Source: Didymella arachidicola (Eukaryota; Ascomycota; Dothideomycetes; Pleosporales; Didymellaceae). Taken from it: a DNA stretch of 64,000 nt. This document shows, piece after piece, positions 11,170 through 22,454 of this stretch. The first letter of the stretch is position 1; each line of letters begins with the position of its first letter. The notes under the pieces were generated by a model. The model did no database searches. It was not told the origin of the DNA and saw only the letters and a program-made list of their open reading frames with translations. Location of the stretch: assembly GCA_016630955.3 (NCBI GenBank), contig CM049989.1:2006311-2070310 (forward strand). Direction: 5' to 3'. The position numbers and the translations under genes are program-made.

Positions 11170-13293
11170 ATGGACACCACCGGCTCCCTTCTCGCGCGCG
11201 CACACCACCTCTATGCCTCCTACTCCGCCGACGAACTCTATGCCGCACACCTGCTGCACACCCGCAGCGGAAGCATCGGCGGCGACTCTTCTTCGCGCCC
11301 AGGCTCGTACAAGATCATTGGCATCTGTCTGGCCGTAGCCTCTGGCGTCTTCATTGGCGTCTCCTATGTCATCAAGAAGCATGGCCTGTTACAGGCAAAC
11401 GAAAAGTACAACGAGGAGGCCGGCGAAGGGTACGCCTACCTCAAGAACGCCTGGTGGTGGCTGGGCATGACCCTCATGATCCTAGGCGAGGTCTGCAATA
11501 CGGTCGCATACGCCTTCACAGACGCCATCCTTGTCACCCCCATGGGTGCTCTCTCCGTCGTCATCTGCGCTATTCTCTCCTCCATCTTCCTCAAGGAGCG
11601 TCTGAGTTTCGTCGGCAAGGTCGGGTGCTTCAATTGCATCATTGGCTCCGTCGTCATCGCACTCAGCGCTCCAGAGCAATCCTCAGTGGCATCCATTCAA
11701 GACATGAAGAAGTGGGTCATTGCCCCCGGCTTCCTCAGCTTCGCCGGCGTCACCATAGTGTCCTGCCTCATCATCGCACTCTACTTCGGCCCCAAGTACG
11801 GCAAGAAGACCATGATGGTCTACTTGACCGTCTGCAGTTTGATTGGAGGTCTCAGCGTCGTCGCCACCCAGGGTCTGGGAGCAGCAGTCGTCGCACAAGC
11901 TTCCGGCTCGCACGGTGGCCAGTTCAAGGAATGGTTCTTTTACGTCCTGCTTGTCTTCGTCGTCGTGACACTGCTGACAGAAATCATCTACCTGAATGCA
12001 AGTCTGCCCCTCGCGCCCGTGTCCAGTACTAACACTTTGTAGAAAGCACTGAATCTTTTCAACGCTGCACTGGTCACCCCGACCTACTATGTCTTCTTCA
12101 CCTCTTCCACCATCGTCACTTCCGCAGTTCTTTTCCAAGGTTTCAAAGGCACCGCCATCCAGATCATCATAGTCATCATGGGCTTCTTCACCATCTGCTC
12201 AGGTGTCGTGCTTCTGCAGCTCTCCAAGTCGGCCAAGGATGTGCCGGATGCTGCCGTGTTCAAGGGCGATCTTGACCAGGTGCGCACCGTGGCTGAGGTG
12301 GAAGAGCCAGAGTACGAACCGCGTGCAGACGCCATTCGCGGCGGCAGTGCCATTATGCGTTCGCTCAGTACCGCACGATCGCAAAGGGAATTGCAAGAGG
12401 CGAAGAGAATCAAGGAAGAGCACATGCAAGTCATCGGCGAAGGCGAGACCGTCGAGTTTGATGGCATACGAAGACGCAAGACCATCGTCGACCCGAACCG
12501 GCCACCGACCCGAACCGGCACCGTTGTGACGAGAACCGTCCACCCCCCGCTGGGAATGACCCAGTTCCCCGGCGACGAATCTGACGATGACAACAGCAGT
12601 TTTCACCCGGGCTTCTTCGAGCGCCTGCGATCTCGAGGCAAGTCAAACGCTAGTCGCACCAGCTCAACCGGCGTTGGCATGACGCACCTCCCACCCATCC
12701 CCACCGACGGAGCCTCGGAGCACATCGACCCTCTCTCAGACAAAGACTCGTACAACAAGAGTCCACTGTACCAGGACACATCCTACAAATCCCACGACAC
12801 ACACATCCAATTCGCCGAGCTCCCTCCCATCCATACCGACGACTCACTCTTACCTCCGAAGCCCCCGCCCCACCAAGCCAAGCGCCAATTCTCCTTCAAC
12901 AACGTCTTCCACCGCAACCGCGGCGACTCGGAAGCAAGCGCGAGCGGCTCCCGCCGCCCCGTCAGCAGAAACAGCCGCAAGAGCAGCCGCAAGAGCAGCC
13001 GCGACGGCAAAGCCGCCCCGGGCACAGAGGAAGAGCGCCTCGGCCTCGTCAAGGGCGATAGCAGCCATCTCATGCGCATACAGAGCGCCGACAGCGATGA
13101 TGTCAATGATACCCTTCCCCCCGTGTACGCTGACGACTGGGGCATGGAAGGCAGACGCGCGGATAGTCCTGGTGCGAGCCCTGGGAGGTTGCCGATTGCG
13201 GACGCCCATGCAAGCGGTCGGAGGGTACAGACGCCGGATATCGATCCCAGGGATGAGAGGTACGAACCGAATCGGACCGCGTACGGACGGTAG
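11170..13293 (+). CDS. NIPA-family magnesium transporter (DUF803), two exons
   Basis: Exon 1 is 11170-11997, exon 2 is 12043-13293, product 692 residues. The 45-nt intron is of the rare GC-AG class (donor GCAAGT) with a perfect TACTAAC near its end. About nine membrane helices lie in residues 48-345. The family signature is clear: ASGVFIGVSYVIKKHGLL, NTVAYAFTDAILVTPMGALS, a two-fold-repeat arrangement and, across the splice, LNLFNAALVTPTYYVFF. The long hydrophilic C-terminal tail (about 350-692) is serine/arginine-rich, with KSSRKSSRDG-type phosphosite runs, and is common in filamentous fungi. NIPA proteins move Mg2+ and other divalent ions across plasma or endosomal membranes. Confidence 0.93.
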
Positions 13294-15039
13294 GTGTTAG
13301 ATTTCATGTGTACATTGTTTGCGGGCGTGTACGGTTGGTTATTACAAGCAAGCGTTTTGGTCATTGTCCATGTGTGACACTGCGTTTTTTACATCGGTCA
13401 CGAGTCACGAGACATGTAAGGATTCGGTATGACTAAATGGCTGATGTCGGGTCTGCGGGTCGTGTACATAGAGAAGAATAGCTGGTAGATATATGAAGCA
13501 CAATATCTCGCATCACCCACCATTTCCCTTGTCCAACGTGCATCCCTCGACGAACGGCCAACACCGCACCACACAGCCATCAAGCAGCCGCAAATCACGC
13601 CCCTCACCCCTTGACTCCCCGGCCCCATCCAGCCGAGAGCTAATCAACCACCCACCGTCGTATGAAAATCAGCATCCTCAGCCCCTCATAAACAGTACAC
13701 TCCAACCCACCCGCGATGGAATCTTCACCACTGATACCCAGATTCCTAAGATACTCAAACGTAAAGTCCTATTGTGCAACCCCGTTCGCCAATCGCTCCA
13801 GCACCAACTCCTCCTCGTCGTCGTCGTCGTCTAAAGTATAGTGTTGGAGCTTCACGAGCGTCATCATGCCGAGTGTGTCTGCGGTGTGGTGGGCATCACC
13901 TGCAACAAAATAAACCAATATCGCAAAGACTAAGATACGATATAAAACAGTAAAGTACGGTAGTGTTATCAACACCCCCACCCTCACTCAAGCCTGGCAT
14001 AAGACCCATAACGACAATGAAACGCATCACTCGCACTGGTTTCTGCGTCCGGAGGAAATGGCAGTACACCCCTCTCCTCCATACTTAGTTACGCAAGCAT
14101 TCTCCACATCACCACGCGCATGGCTTGTTAACTTCCCTAGCACCGCTCCACGCTATGTATATTGAGCACCGGAACTGGCCCCGCTGTTGGGGTTGTATAT
14201 GCTTCTAGAAAGTAAGGTTGGATGTGTTCTGGCGGGGTGATATGGTAGGGGATACTGTTATAGGTGTTGTGCTACGAGAGGACGGGGATGTAAGGCCAGC
14301 ACGGAAAGATGGCGGGATGGAAAGATGCCTAGTGACGAGTCGAGGGGGCGAGGATGCGAAACCAACAAGCACAATACGTGCGGTATTTCTCCCACGAGCC
14401 CTGTGTGCTGGGCGCTGCGGAGGGTGTCGTGGTAGACGAGGTGAGCGCTGTGTTCCAAAACCAAAAAAACTGGTGGTGGAGTAGATGTGGGCGTTTTTTA
14501 GGAGGGGGTGAGATGGTGGCGCAGCCGCAAAGGGCTTGGTGTGAGTTGTGGGGAATAGAGGGGATGAGATGACGAGAGCAAACGGGAGTGTTGTGACTCG
14601 CGGGGTTTTTGTGGGTAGGGGAGTGTTTCGGGATTCGCTTGTTTTGGAAGTGTGATTGCTATTGCCGGAGCGGCAAGGGATGGGTTGGGGGGTGAATTGA
14701 GATTGAGCGGTGAATGGAATAGCTTGTGATTGACAGTTGGGTACTGGTGTTTGACGGGTGACCGTACGTGAAGCTTGAAAATGGTGGGCTGCTCAGTGTA
14801 AGCATCCTGTAGTCTGGCACCTGTAGCGATGTTGTACCTGTTATAAAGCCCCAGCAAGCTACCAACCGCCAAGCATGGAGTTACAGAATTGGCCAATGCA
14901 GATTCTAGGTGAACCAGTACCAACCTCAATCAACAGGTCTTTTGGATGGGATTGAAGGAATGAGCCAATTTCCATTCCTGGACTGGGTAATTCCTCTGGC
15001 TCATGTCCTCACAGACACGTGGTATGCTGCATCGGCCAC
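13294..15039. other. Gene-poor stretch; one weak spliced candidate inside
   Basis: Apart from the weak candidate at 13769-14027 I find no gene. A (CCTC)/(GTC)n run lies at 13817-13833. Frames at 14218-14929 are short, overlap on both strands and show no domain. Confidence 0.4.
13769..14027 (-). CDS. Possible small acidic protein, two exons (weak)
   Basis: A minus-strand model: exon 1 14027-13988, intron 13987-13900 (GTGAGG...TTGCAG), exon 2 13899-13769, giving 56 residues. It begins MRFIVVMGLMPGLS and runs through HTADTLGMMTLVKL to a D5E3 acidic run encoded by a GAC/GAG trinucleotide repeat. The same frame continues after the stop with a protein-like stretch (FEYLRNLG), so the gene may be longer or broken. 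No family is recognised. Confidence 0.25.
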
Positions 15040-16059
15040 CTACGCCAACAACTGCGCCCTGACAAACTCGACATCTTCCTTGTTTCCACAGACGAGGCCA
15101 CCTCTCTCATCTGTGTCCTTCACCGGCCTGTCCAGCACATGTGTTCCATCCGCAGAATCCAACGCCACGCCTCCAGCACACTCGACCAGCAGCGCAATGG
15201 GCGCCAGCTCATAAAGTCTTCTCAACTTCGCCGGACTCTTTTCCGTCACCGGCGACGTGTAAATCCCATGTCCCTTGACCAGCGCATGATACACATCCGG
15301 CACCAGCCCCCCACTATACCTCAGCGTATACTTCTCCCGGATATAATGACTTACCAGCGCCGCATACTTCTCATTCTCCGCCGCACACCGCAGGTTCGCA
15401 GGCGCAAAGTACCGCGTCTTCGGCGCATCGTTCAGCTTCACACTTGGGCGCAGAACTTCAACCGCCCCGCTGTCGCTCAGCGAGCATTCAAACACAGTCC
15501 CTGAGCTCCCCGGGATTCGCACGGCGACCACAGCGCTCGTGCGCGGCCCCAGAACCCCCAGAATCGATGCGACTTGCCGCGAGCGTGGTGCCGCGGTGGA
15601 TGATACCGCCGACGCGCCGTCCCAGATCCCGATGATGGTGCCCACCGTCCAGTTCGGCCCGATGATACTGCTGCCGTCCAGCGGGTCGAAGGCGATTGTG
15701 TATTTCTCGGTGGTCTCTGCGGTGTCTAGTTTGGCGTCAGGGCGTGAGGGTTTCTCAATGGGGTCCTCTTCGCTGCTGGCCGTGATAATCGAGGGCACGG
15801 TGCGGATGGCGTCGCGGATCACGTTCTCGGCCAGGACATCGACGTTTAGCTGGTCATCGCCGAAAGAGTTGGAGCTTCCTGCTGCAGATACGGAGGTTGT
15901 GCGCAGAGCTTGGGCGATTTTTGGGAGCGTTTTGAGCAGCGCCGGGAGGACTTCTTGTGCCAGTGCTGTTCTGTTGGGGTGGGGTGAGAGGAGCGATGAG
16001 AGGTGTGCATCGAGAGATGTGGGCTGTGCCATGTTGTCTGGTCCTGTAGAGTCTCCCAA
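15040..16059 (-). CDS. Fructose-1,6-/sedoheptulose-1,7-bisphosphatase-like phosphatase
   Basis: An intron-free gene of 339 residues (Met10 at 16032 is an alternative start). It belongs to the Mg2+-dependent sugar-phosphatase superfamily. The metal-binding box FDPLDGSSII lies at about 125-134, and an upstream acidic S-S-E-E-D-P near 95 would supply the other metal ligands. A sugar-binding stretch RYSGGLVPDVYHAL (about 238-251) and a C-terminal DRPVKDTDERGGLVCG follow. The GGLVPDVYH form is closer to sedoheptulose-bisphosphatase-like proteins than to core gluconeogenic FBPase, so a role in the pentose-phosphate side of carbon metabolism is the better guess. No targeting signal is seen. Confidence 0.82.
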   Translation of the reverse strand: MGDSTGPDNMAQPTSLDAHLSSLLSPHPNRTALAQEVLPALLKTLPKIAQALRTTSVSAAGSSNSFGDDQLNVDVLAENVIRDAIRTVPSIITASSEEDPIEKPSRPDAKLDTAETTEKYTIAFDPLDGSSIIGPNWTVGTIIGIWDGASAVSSTAAPRSRQVASILGVLGPRTSAVVAVRIPGSSGTVFECSLSDSGAVEVLRPSVKLNDAPKTRYFAPANLRCAAENEKYAALVSHYIREKYTLRYSGGLVPDVYHALVKGHGIYTSPVTEKSPAKLRRLYELAPIALLVECAGGVALDSADGTHVLDRPVKDTDERGGLVCGNKEDVEFVRAQLLA

Positions 16060-17182
16060 TTGGACGAGATCGGGTTTTATAGTTTGAGGCCCGAGAATCT
16101 TGAATTTGCAAGTGCGTTGTGAGGTCGTGAGACTTTTACTGAGCGGCTGGCGTCATAGCGGAGTATCGATAAGCAGGTGTAAATGTGGGGCGCCATTTCA
16201 GCCTCATCACTCGTTAGGATAACCACAAACAGCTAGGCATGAGAACCCCTGTTATTATACCCAAACTAAAGCGATACTCCTATGTCAATACTAGGCTATC
16301 AAAATGGGTTGAGTATAATACAAAGGGGCTTCTTGAATATCAGCTAATCTTCAAGTTCAAAGCAGACTTCGGGCTTAGTAGACTTACGCTTTTTAAAGTC
16401 CTTAATCGCCTGATTGAGCAAAAGTGCTGTAAGTGCGGGTCCACACAAAGTTCTCGTTATCTCCTCCAAATTTTTCGCAAGCTGCAGCTTCTCCATCAGG
16501 CGTCGACGCTGATTTCCACCAGAGTGTAAATCAAATATGGAAAGCATGTACCACACTGTGTCGATGTATTCTTTGAAGTTGAATAGGAGGGATCGAGACG
16601 CAGACTGCAGTTCAAGATCGGCTGAGGGATTTGGAACGTCGTCTGAATGACTGGAAGCTCTGAGACGAGACGTCCGGTCTATGCTTGACTACTGCGAACC
16701 CTTCGGGCCATCGCTCGCAGAGGAAATGATCTAACACTCACTTCAGCCTGCGAACGAATACACAAGGGCAAATTGTCTAGCCGTGTGGTATACACACCTG
16801 CTTTGGTTCTGCGTTGGGCACCATGAGATCGGCAAGGCATGTGTTGGAAGTTGATGAGAGCTATGAATGAGCTTGCGACATCGAAAATCATGTCCTAACG
16901 AATCCATAGATTCTCAAGCAACAGCATCGCAAGAGAGAATGTGCCATGGGTGTGATTGGTGTTTGGACCAATATCCCAGATCATGCAAGATGCAGGAATG
17001 ATCATCATAGAACATGGTGCGGCTGAACAATGGCAGCAATCACGATTCGGCACATGGCTGAAAAATCGCAATCATGAGATGGATGAGCGACTCTGCTAAA
17101 TTCGTAGTCTTGATGAGATCTCTGCATACTGCCCCTGACTAGCATTCGGCACTGTGCAGATTATCTGGAAATGTGCCGCAGC
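16060..17182. other. Intergenic with unrecognised minus-strand coding remnant
   Basis: A minus-strand frame open from about 16680 to 16344 reads as protein (SRSLLFNFKEYIDTVWYM, LMEKLQLAKNLEEI) and ends in a stop at 16344. It has no start or domain that I recognise and may be the 3' end of a decayed gene. The rest (16690-17182) shows nothing clear. Confidence 0.3.
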
Positions 17183-18620
17183 TTATCGACCGGCCAAAGC
17201 TTTCAGGGGAGAAGTGCCAGGGAAAAAGCTCTTCGGCCAAGCGGGAATAGAGATGGGGTTCGTGAATCCAAGCGATGTATGGATGTCGTCTGGGAGTTTA
17301 GCTGCACTGTACCCAGCAGGGGCTGTCTTGATGGTCGTGATGGCGTTAGCATAGCCTCCGCCAGAACCGGCCTTCAAGCATCCACCACTTCCGTACGCAT
17401 TTGCACAGCTGTATTCGATAGCGTTGCCAGCCTCCGTCCACATGGCGAAATCGGAGACAGCCATTCCGGTGCATGGGGCCTTGGCCGCGCAGTTGAACCT
17501 GATAGGACCACGCTGCACACCGTTCGCGCAAGTGCCTCGCCAGCCTTTGAAGCTGATATTGGAGAGCTGGACACCGTTGCCCGAGCCAACAACCTGCTTG
17601 CCCCAGTTTTGGTCCACGTCGAGAGAATAAGCGTTCCCATGGCCGATAAAGTTGCTGAATTGCACATTCTTGACGTAACCACTGCCACCGCTAGATTTGA
17701 TCATCATCATTTGGTTGCTGTTCACAGTGTACACCTTCTGGTAGACGACGTTCGAGATAGCCGTTCCGGTGCTGAGTGATCCGATGGCTGAACCTCCGGA
17801 CCAGTTACAGTAGATCTGTTCCACAAGGATGTTGGATGATGGAGACTTGACGGTCACACACTCGTCCTTGTTGGAGACCATGACGTCGTGCACGTGGATA
17901 TTGGTGCCGATGATATCAACACCATCGAGGCCGCCATGATCACCGCCGCGAACGATGAGATTGTAAACTTCGCCATTGTTGCAGCTGTCCATGAACAAAT
18001 GGAAAGCAGGCGCGTCAATCAAAGCAAGGTCGTGCATTGAAAAATTGTCGACGTCGACAAGTCGAACAAGACGGGGACTGTAACGAGTCATTGACAGAGC
18101 CTATTTTCCATCTCGAAGGCCACTTACCCACTGATGGAGCCAGACTGATGGAATACGTAGCCTTTGCCTTGCATGGCGCCCTTTCCAGTAGAGGAGAAAA
18201 ACTCGATATCCTTGGACTTAGTTATGACGATCATAGTGCCACCAGCAGTGCCGGTTCGAGTGATGATGCCGTCCAACTGAAGCGCGACACCCTGTCCGCT
18301 CTGCAAATTTGCCCAGGTTGCCATAGCGTAGTCACCGGCGGGTACGAGCACTCCGGAAGTCAGCGTTTGCAATACGACTTCGATATCAGTAGTCTCTTAC
18401 CTAATCCTCCAGTAGCACAGGCATTCCATGCCTTTGTCAGTGCAGGACCAAGGTCTGTCTTTCCGTCTGCTTTGGCGCCATAGTCGAGCACGTTGCAAAG
18501 CTTCTTGGACTTCTTGGCTCCAGAGGAACTGGTTGGGCCTACTGTTCCAGACAATTGAGCAGAGATAAGCGAGGGAGCGGCTGTAACTGCGAAGAGAATG
18601 AGTGAGGTGAAGAACTTCAT
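17183..18620 (-). CDS. Secreted GH28 rhamnogalacturonase (rhamnogalacturonan hydrolase A-like), three exons
   Basis: Exons 18620-18401, 18350-18128 and 18077-17183; both introns are 50 nt and GTAAG...AG. Product 445 residues with a signal peptide (MKFFTSLILFAV...SAQLSG). It cleaves the rhamnose-galacturonate backbone of pectin hairy regions outside the cell. The right-handed beta-helix repeats and GH28 motifs are visible: NVLDYGAKADGKTD near the start, GLDGVDIIGTNIHVHDV, VSNKDECVTVKSPSSNI (catalytic acids) and GHGNAYSLDVDQNW. The match to known RG hydrolases extends from the mature N-terminus to the WPKSFFPGTSPL end. A TATAAAAG box lies 58 bp before the ATG. It is a plant-cell-wall enzyme, which suits a plant-associated or saprotrophic fungus. 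Confidence 0.94.
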
Positions 18621-18677
18621 GCTGACGAGAAAATCTGGTACTGTGACGAGTTGTATATTGTTATTAGTCGACGGAGT

Positions 18678-18685
18678 CTTTTATA
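18678..18685 (-). promoter_or_regulatory. TATA box of the rhamnogalacturonase gene
   Basis: TATAAAAG on the minus strand, 58 bp upstream of the start codon at 18620. Confidence 0.5.
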
Positions 18686-20385
18686 AGAACTTCAATATGT
18701 ACGAAACTCACGATAGCTAGCCTAAGGTCAATACAGATCTCGCTTGTCGTCGACCTCAATCAATCTCTAGCAATCATTAGAAATGACCTTTGATTAGCTC
18801 CAGTATCTATGGATAATCATTTGAAGCCCCCTTATCAAATAAGACCGTACGGAACGGCACCGGATTGGTGCAAAAATGCGACGAGGACTTTGCAGCTGCG
18901 AATGTTAGTCATTGGGAAAGATGTAGTAAGACTACGATTGGGGTACAATTCAGCCAGAATAGAAATCGAAGGACATGAGAAGCGAACATCATCACTGCAT
19001 ACCGAGCATCGGCTCGCATTCACACGAAGTGCGCATCATAACATGCCGTGCACAGCTTCATCCTGTTTTGTCCGGATCCACTCCATTATCTTGATCTGCT
19101 TCGGGTGAAATGTGAAATTGGAGTGGTGTTTCACGGGAATTAGACTTCCTGTTTTCAGATAAAACGTGATCCGCTAAGCCAGCCGGAGTGCACTCCGCCG
19201 CTTTCGCATTGTCCATCAAACACAGCACATCCCAGCTAGCGGTACCCCATGCAATTTAATTGGCATCCCCTTAAGCATGAGCTTGGTGCGCATAAGCTTT
19301 TAGCTTAGCTTTCTCATCTTCTGCTAAATAGGCTCGACCAAGAATTGAGCTTAAGGACACCCGATCGCCACGCTAGATACCCACGTGTGGCTGTGAATAC
19401 GGAGCACTGGAAGCTTGCACTCTGACCTTAAATTTGGAAGATTCCGATTCGTTCATCTACCAAGACCTGACAAGCATCCTTGCGTATTGCTTGATTCGAG
19501 GTTACCTTGTCAAACATGTGGTTGTTGGTAGCTTCACCGCAGTACAAGTCACCTGGACCTGAACCAAAGGTTGTCATTCCCATGGACCGCAAAACGTCGA
19601 TTCAGCCATGCCCAATGAGTCAAAGCGCGCGGAATGTGTACTTATTCAACCGAAAGGCTGAACAAGGTCCAATATGTTGGAGCCAGTGATGATCTCCCGA
19701 ACGACAAGCGTCTATTAGAGCCTCTAGTGCATGCAGAATATTCATTACGGCTCCCGTGAGGGTTATAGATTGTGCAATTGATCCAACTCTCTTCTTGACG
19801 GACCCATTCGAGTTGAGCTGATCAAATGTAGGTTGTGATGAGTACTTAATGTCCAGTACAACCATGCCAGCATCCTCGACCGCGATTGCATCAATGACCC
19901 CCTCGAGAATCCATTCATATATCATATCGTCCTCATGTAGCTGAATGAGGTGAAGATGAAGTAATGATGAGGCATCGTCGGCAAGCCAAGTTCAACGGTC
20001 CAAGAAGCTGGTGTCAAAAGAAAAGGATGGGCTACGCTATTATGGATTTGCGGAGGTTGGTACACACTCGATCTTGTAATTGACAATTGGGGCCTTCTTT
20101 CTGGTTGAAGCGCATGTCCAACCTGGCGGAAGCGTAAGTCTTGCCTCTAAGGTGAATGTGATCAATTGCAGTTGAGGAGAAGTACTCCAAAAAGCCCTAA
20201 CCCAGGCATGTCAGTAGTTTGGCGCTAAAAACATATCAAGAAATTACGAAACGCGAGCGACTCTATCTGTCTGATCCTGCGCTAGAGTTTCGGCGTGAAA
20301 TAGATGGCGAACTGTTGTGAATTGCAACATTCAAAAGTTTACATTATCGTAGCTCATTTCCATCCTGACATCTGTGATCGCAAAC
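18686..20385. other. Intergenic, mostly without genes
   Basis: Nothing recognised from 18686 to 19619. A minus-strand coding-like remnant is listed separately at 19620-19995. From 19996 to 20385 no gene is seen. Confidence 0.4.
19620..19995 (-). pseudogene. Unrecognised coding remnant
   Basis: A minus-strand frame is open from about 19995 to 19620 and reads as real protein (LHLIQLHEDDMIYEWILEG, VVLDIKYSSQPTFDQL, HALEALIDACRSGDHHWL). It has a stop just upstream near 19998 and no clear start. No domain is recognised. It may be the 3' exon of a decayed gene. Confidence 0.3.
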
Positions 20386-21384
20386 TCAGTCTGTGAGGTA
20401 AGATCTTGACTGATTAGTGGAGGGACAGTTACCCCTCTTGCAGCCCTCGCATAGCTTTTCTTCATGTGGCCCTTTTGAACTGTTATTGTAGATTGGAGAT
20501 TCAACCCTTACGCCAGCCCACTTCTTGATTCTGTACGCAATCCGCTCGACATACGTTGTCTCGTCCATCGTGAGGGTTCCCAGCTTTTCACAAGACTTAC
20601 ACCTCTGATTGAAAACAAGAGCGCTGTATCCGTTGCGAGCGTACCCTCTTATAACGATAGGTACCACACCGCTCGCCCATGAACGCTTTTTACAGGATCG
20701 ATTATCGCAAGTGAAGGAAGCCACGACACAAGTCACGTATTCGTTGTCGTAAAATTTGCTGTCATCGTTCTGGAACCAAGTTGAGGTCACTTCTGGCGAG
20801 ACTGCTTCTGCGATCTTGACGTGTAGTTCAGGGAACTTGAATGAGGTCCTCGTCTCTTGTTTGCGCTTGGGAATGCGAACAGTGTGTATCCGTAATGGTT
20901 TCACGGTTGGCTCTTGAACAGATATAGTGAAAACTCGAGAGTAGGCCTCAGCCGCTGTCGAATGTCGATTGTGGCTGGGTTCTCGGCCGGAGACGTTACT
21001 CGGTGGCGTCTGAATACCCCGATGAGTGTTGGGCTCGCATACCTCTGCGTGAGCGGTGTATGGCAATAGCGATGAGCTGGGCTTGGAAGCTGGTACGACA
21101 GGAGGGGAAGTAACTTCTGGAGACTGTTGTTGGTGAACCGGAGAATCGTTTTGATGTTGTTTGAGTGCGTTGTTGCTACCGAAAGTGCGATTACATGGTT
21201 TGCAGTGAGTCCCTGTATGCGCGAGCGAATACTCTTGGTGTTGTTGGAATGCTTGATTGCTGCCAAAAAACCGATTGCAGAGTTCACAATGAACAGTTTT
21301 CGTGTGTAGGGGCGCATCGTTTCGATGCTGTTCAAGTGCCTGCTCGCTGCTAAACGAGCGATCACACAATACACAAAGAGACAT
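20386..21384 (-). CDS. C2H2 zinc-finger protein with C-terminal 3CxxC-type zinc domain
   Basis: From the ATG at 21384 (MSLCVLCDRSF) the product is 332 residues; upstream in-frame codons look like leader. Three similar N-terminal fingers, C-x2-C-x12-H-x5-H, lie at about 4-25, 31-52 and 57-78. A linker of low complexity follows. A C-terminal domain (about 220-325) has paired CxxC motifs (CDNRSCKKRSW, QRCKSCEKLG, LCEGCKRGNC) around ASGVVPIVIRGYARNGYSA, which is the layout of zf-3CxxC (PF13695). Such proteins bind nucleic acid or act in protein trafficking; the role here is unknown. The neighbour at 21728-22454 on the same strand is also a C2H2 protein with the same look, so the two may be one gene family. 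Confidence 0.78.
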   Translation of the reverse strand: MSLCVLCDRSFSSEQALEQHRNDAPLHTKTVHCELCNRFFGSNQAFQQHQEYSLAHTGTHCKPCNRTFGSNNALKQHQNDSPVHQQQSPEVTSPPVVPASKPSSSLLPYTAHAEVCEPNTHRGIQTPPSNVSGREPSHNRHSTAAEAYSRVFTISVQEPTVKPLRIHTVRIPKRKQETRTSFKFPELHVKIAEAVSPEVTSTWFQNDDSKFYDNEYVTCVVASFTCDNRSCKKRSWASGVVPIVIRGYARNGYSALVFNQRCKSCEKLGTLTMDETTYVERIAYRIKKWAGVRVESPIYNNSSKGPHEEKLCEGCKRGNCPSTNQSRSYLTD

Positions 21385-21727
21385 CTTTGTCTCGATTGCA
21401 GTGTATGCAAATCTATATCTTATAAGAACTAGGATATGTGGAAAAGAGTACCTGAGGTTTTTGATCCCCGGGTAAATATTGCGAGACACGAAGACTGTAA
21501 TGAGGCCGGTTTGATGTTAGATATGAGGAGCCTCTCCGACCAATAATGCAATGACACGTGGCTCGTAAAGATGCATAACCCTGATTCTGTAAGTGCATGA
21601 AGGATCGAGAAAGGATTGTGAACGAGCCGCGGAGCTACCAATCCGATGACCAGAGCAACATCATCTTGCATATTTCCAGTCGCGCGACATCCTGCCTTGA
21701 CTGCTTACGCTAAACTCGGTATACCAT

Positions 21728-22454
21728 CTATCTATGCTGATTATCTAGCCACTTCACCAGCTTTCCAATTGCACCCGATCGCAGTGTCTGTTCGCAGGTC
21801 TGACTTGAGGCATGCTGAAGCAATCCTGAAAGCGTCGAAAAGTCACTATCACAGCCTGGACACTCGAACGGGAAAACTGTGTCTGTATACAATTCTTCAA
21901 GATCCTCGCCGTCAAGCATATCCGTGCGGTAGTCTTCGTCGATATATTTGTGCGACTGATAGGACTGAGCTGCGGTCATGTTCAGGTCTTGGGAAGTGAG
22001 ATCTGAAGTACAGCCTCCATTCTCGATATGCAGAATCATATAAGGATAGGTCTTGAATTTCCGATAGCACCCGTAGCACTCAAAGTTGCGGTCCAAGTGG
22101 GTTATCTTGTGCTTTTGATGACATTAGCATATTGACATGACCGGTACGGAGCCGACCTACATGGGCAAGATTGCTCGCGTTATTAAAGTGACCTTCACAG
22201 TCAGAACAGACGTTCTCCTCCTCGAGATGTTCTAGGTATTCTCTGCATTTTGGATCCCAAATCTTCCCGTCGCCATCATCGCACCCCTGACATACTGTTT
22301 GGTGCTTGGTCGAGCGGTGATGTATGAGCAGGTCATCCCATGAGCGCCCATCGAAATTGCATACAGAGCATCGATGGTGGTTGCTTGAGTCATCGAGATG
22401 TTGCGTAAGGGCGTGACTACTTGAGAAATGTCTCTCACACCGTTTGCAGTACAT
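21728..22454 (-). CDS. C2H2 zinc-finger protein, two exons
   Basis: Exon 1 22454-22161, intron 22160-22106 (GTAGGT...AAG), exon 2 22105-21728; product 223 residues. At least four finger-like units are seen: MYCKRCERHFSSSHALTQH, CSVCNFDGRSWDDLLIHH, CSDCEGHFNNASNL, and after the splice FECYGCYRKFKTYPYMILH, then FECPGCDSDFSTLSGLLQH. The intron falls between fingers and restores HITHLDR across the join. The wide C-x2-C-x12-H-x4/5-H spacing resembles the neighbour at 20.4 kb. A nucleic-acid-binding role is inferred. Confidence 0.65.

Noticed and set aside
11170..12042. A shorter NIPA protein ending at 12042 (NASLPLAPVSSTNTL)
   Set aside because: The last residues are read-through of an intron with TACTAAC; splicing restores a membrane helix.
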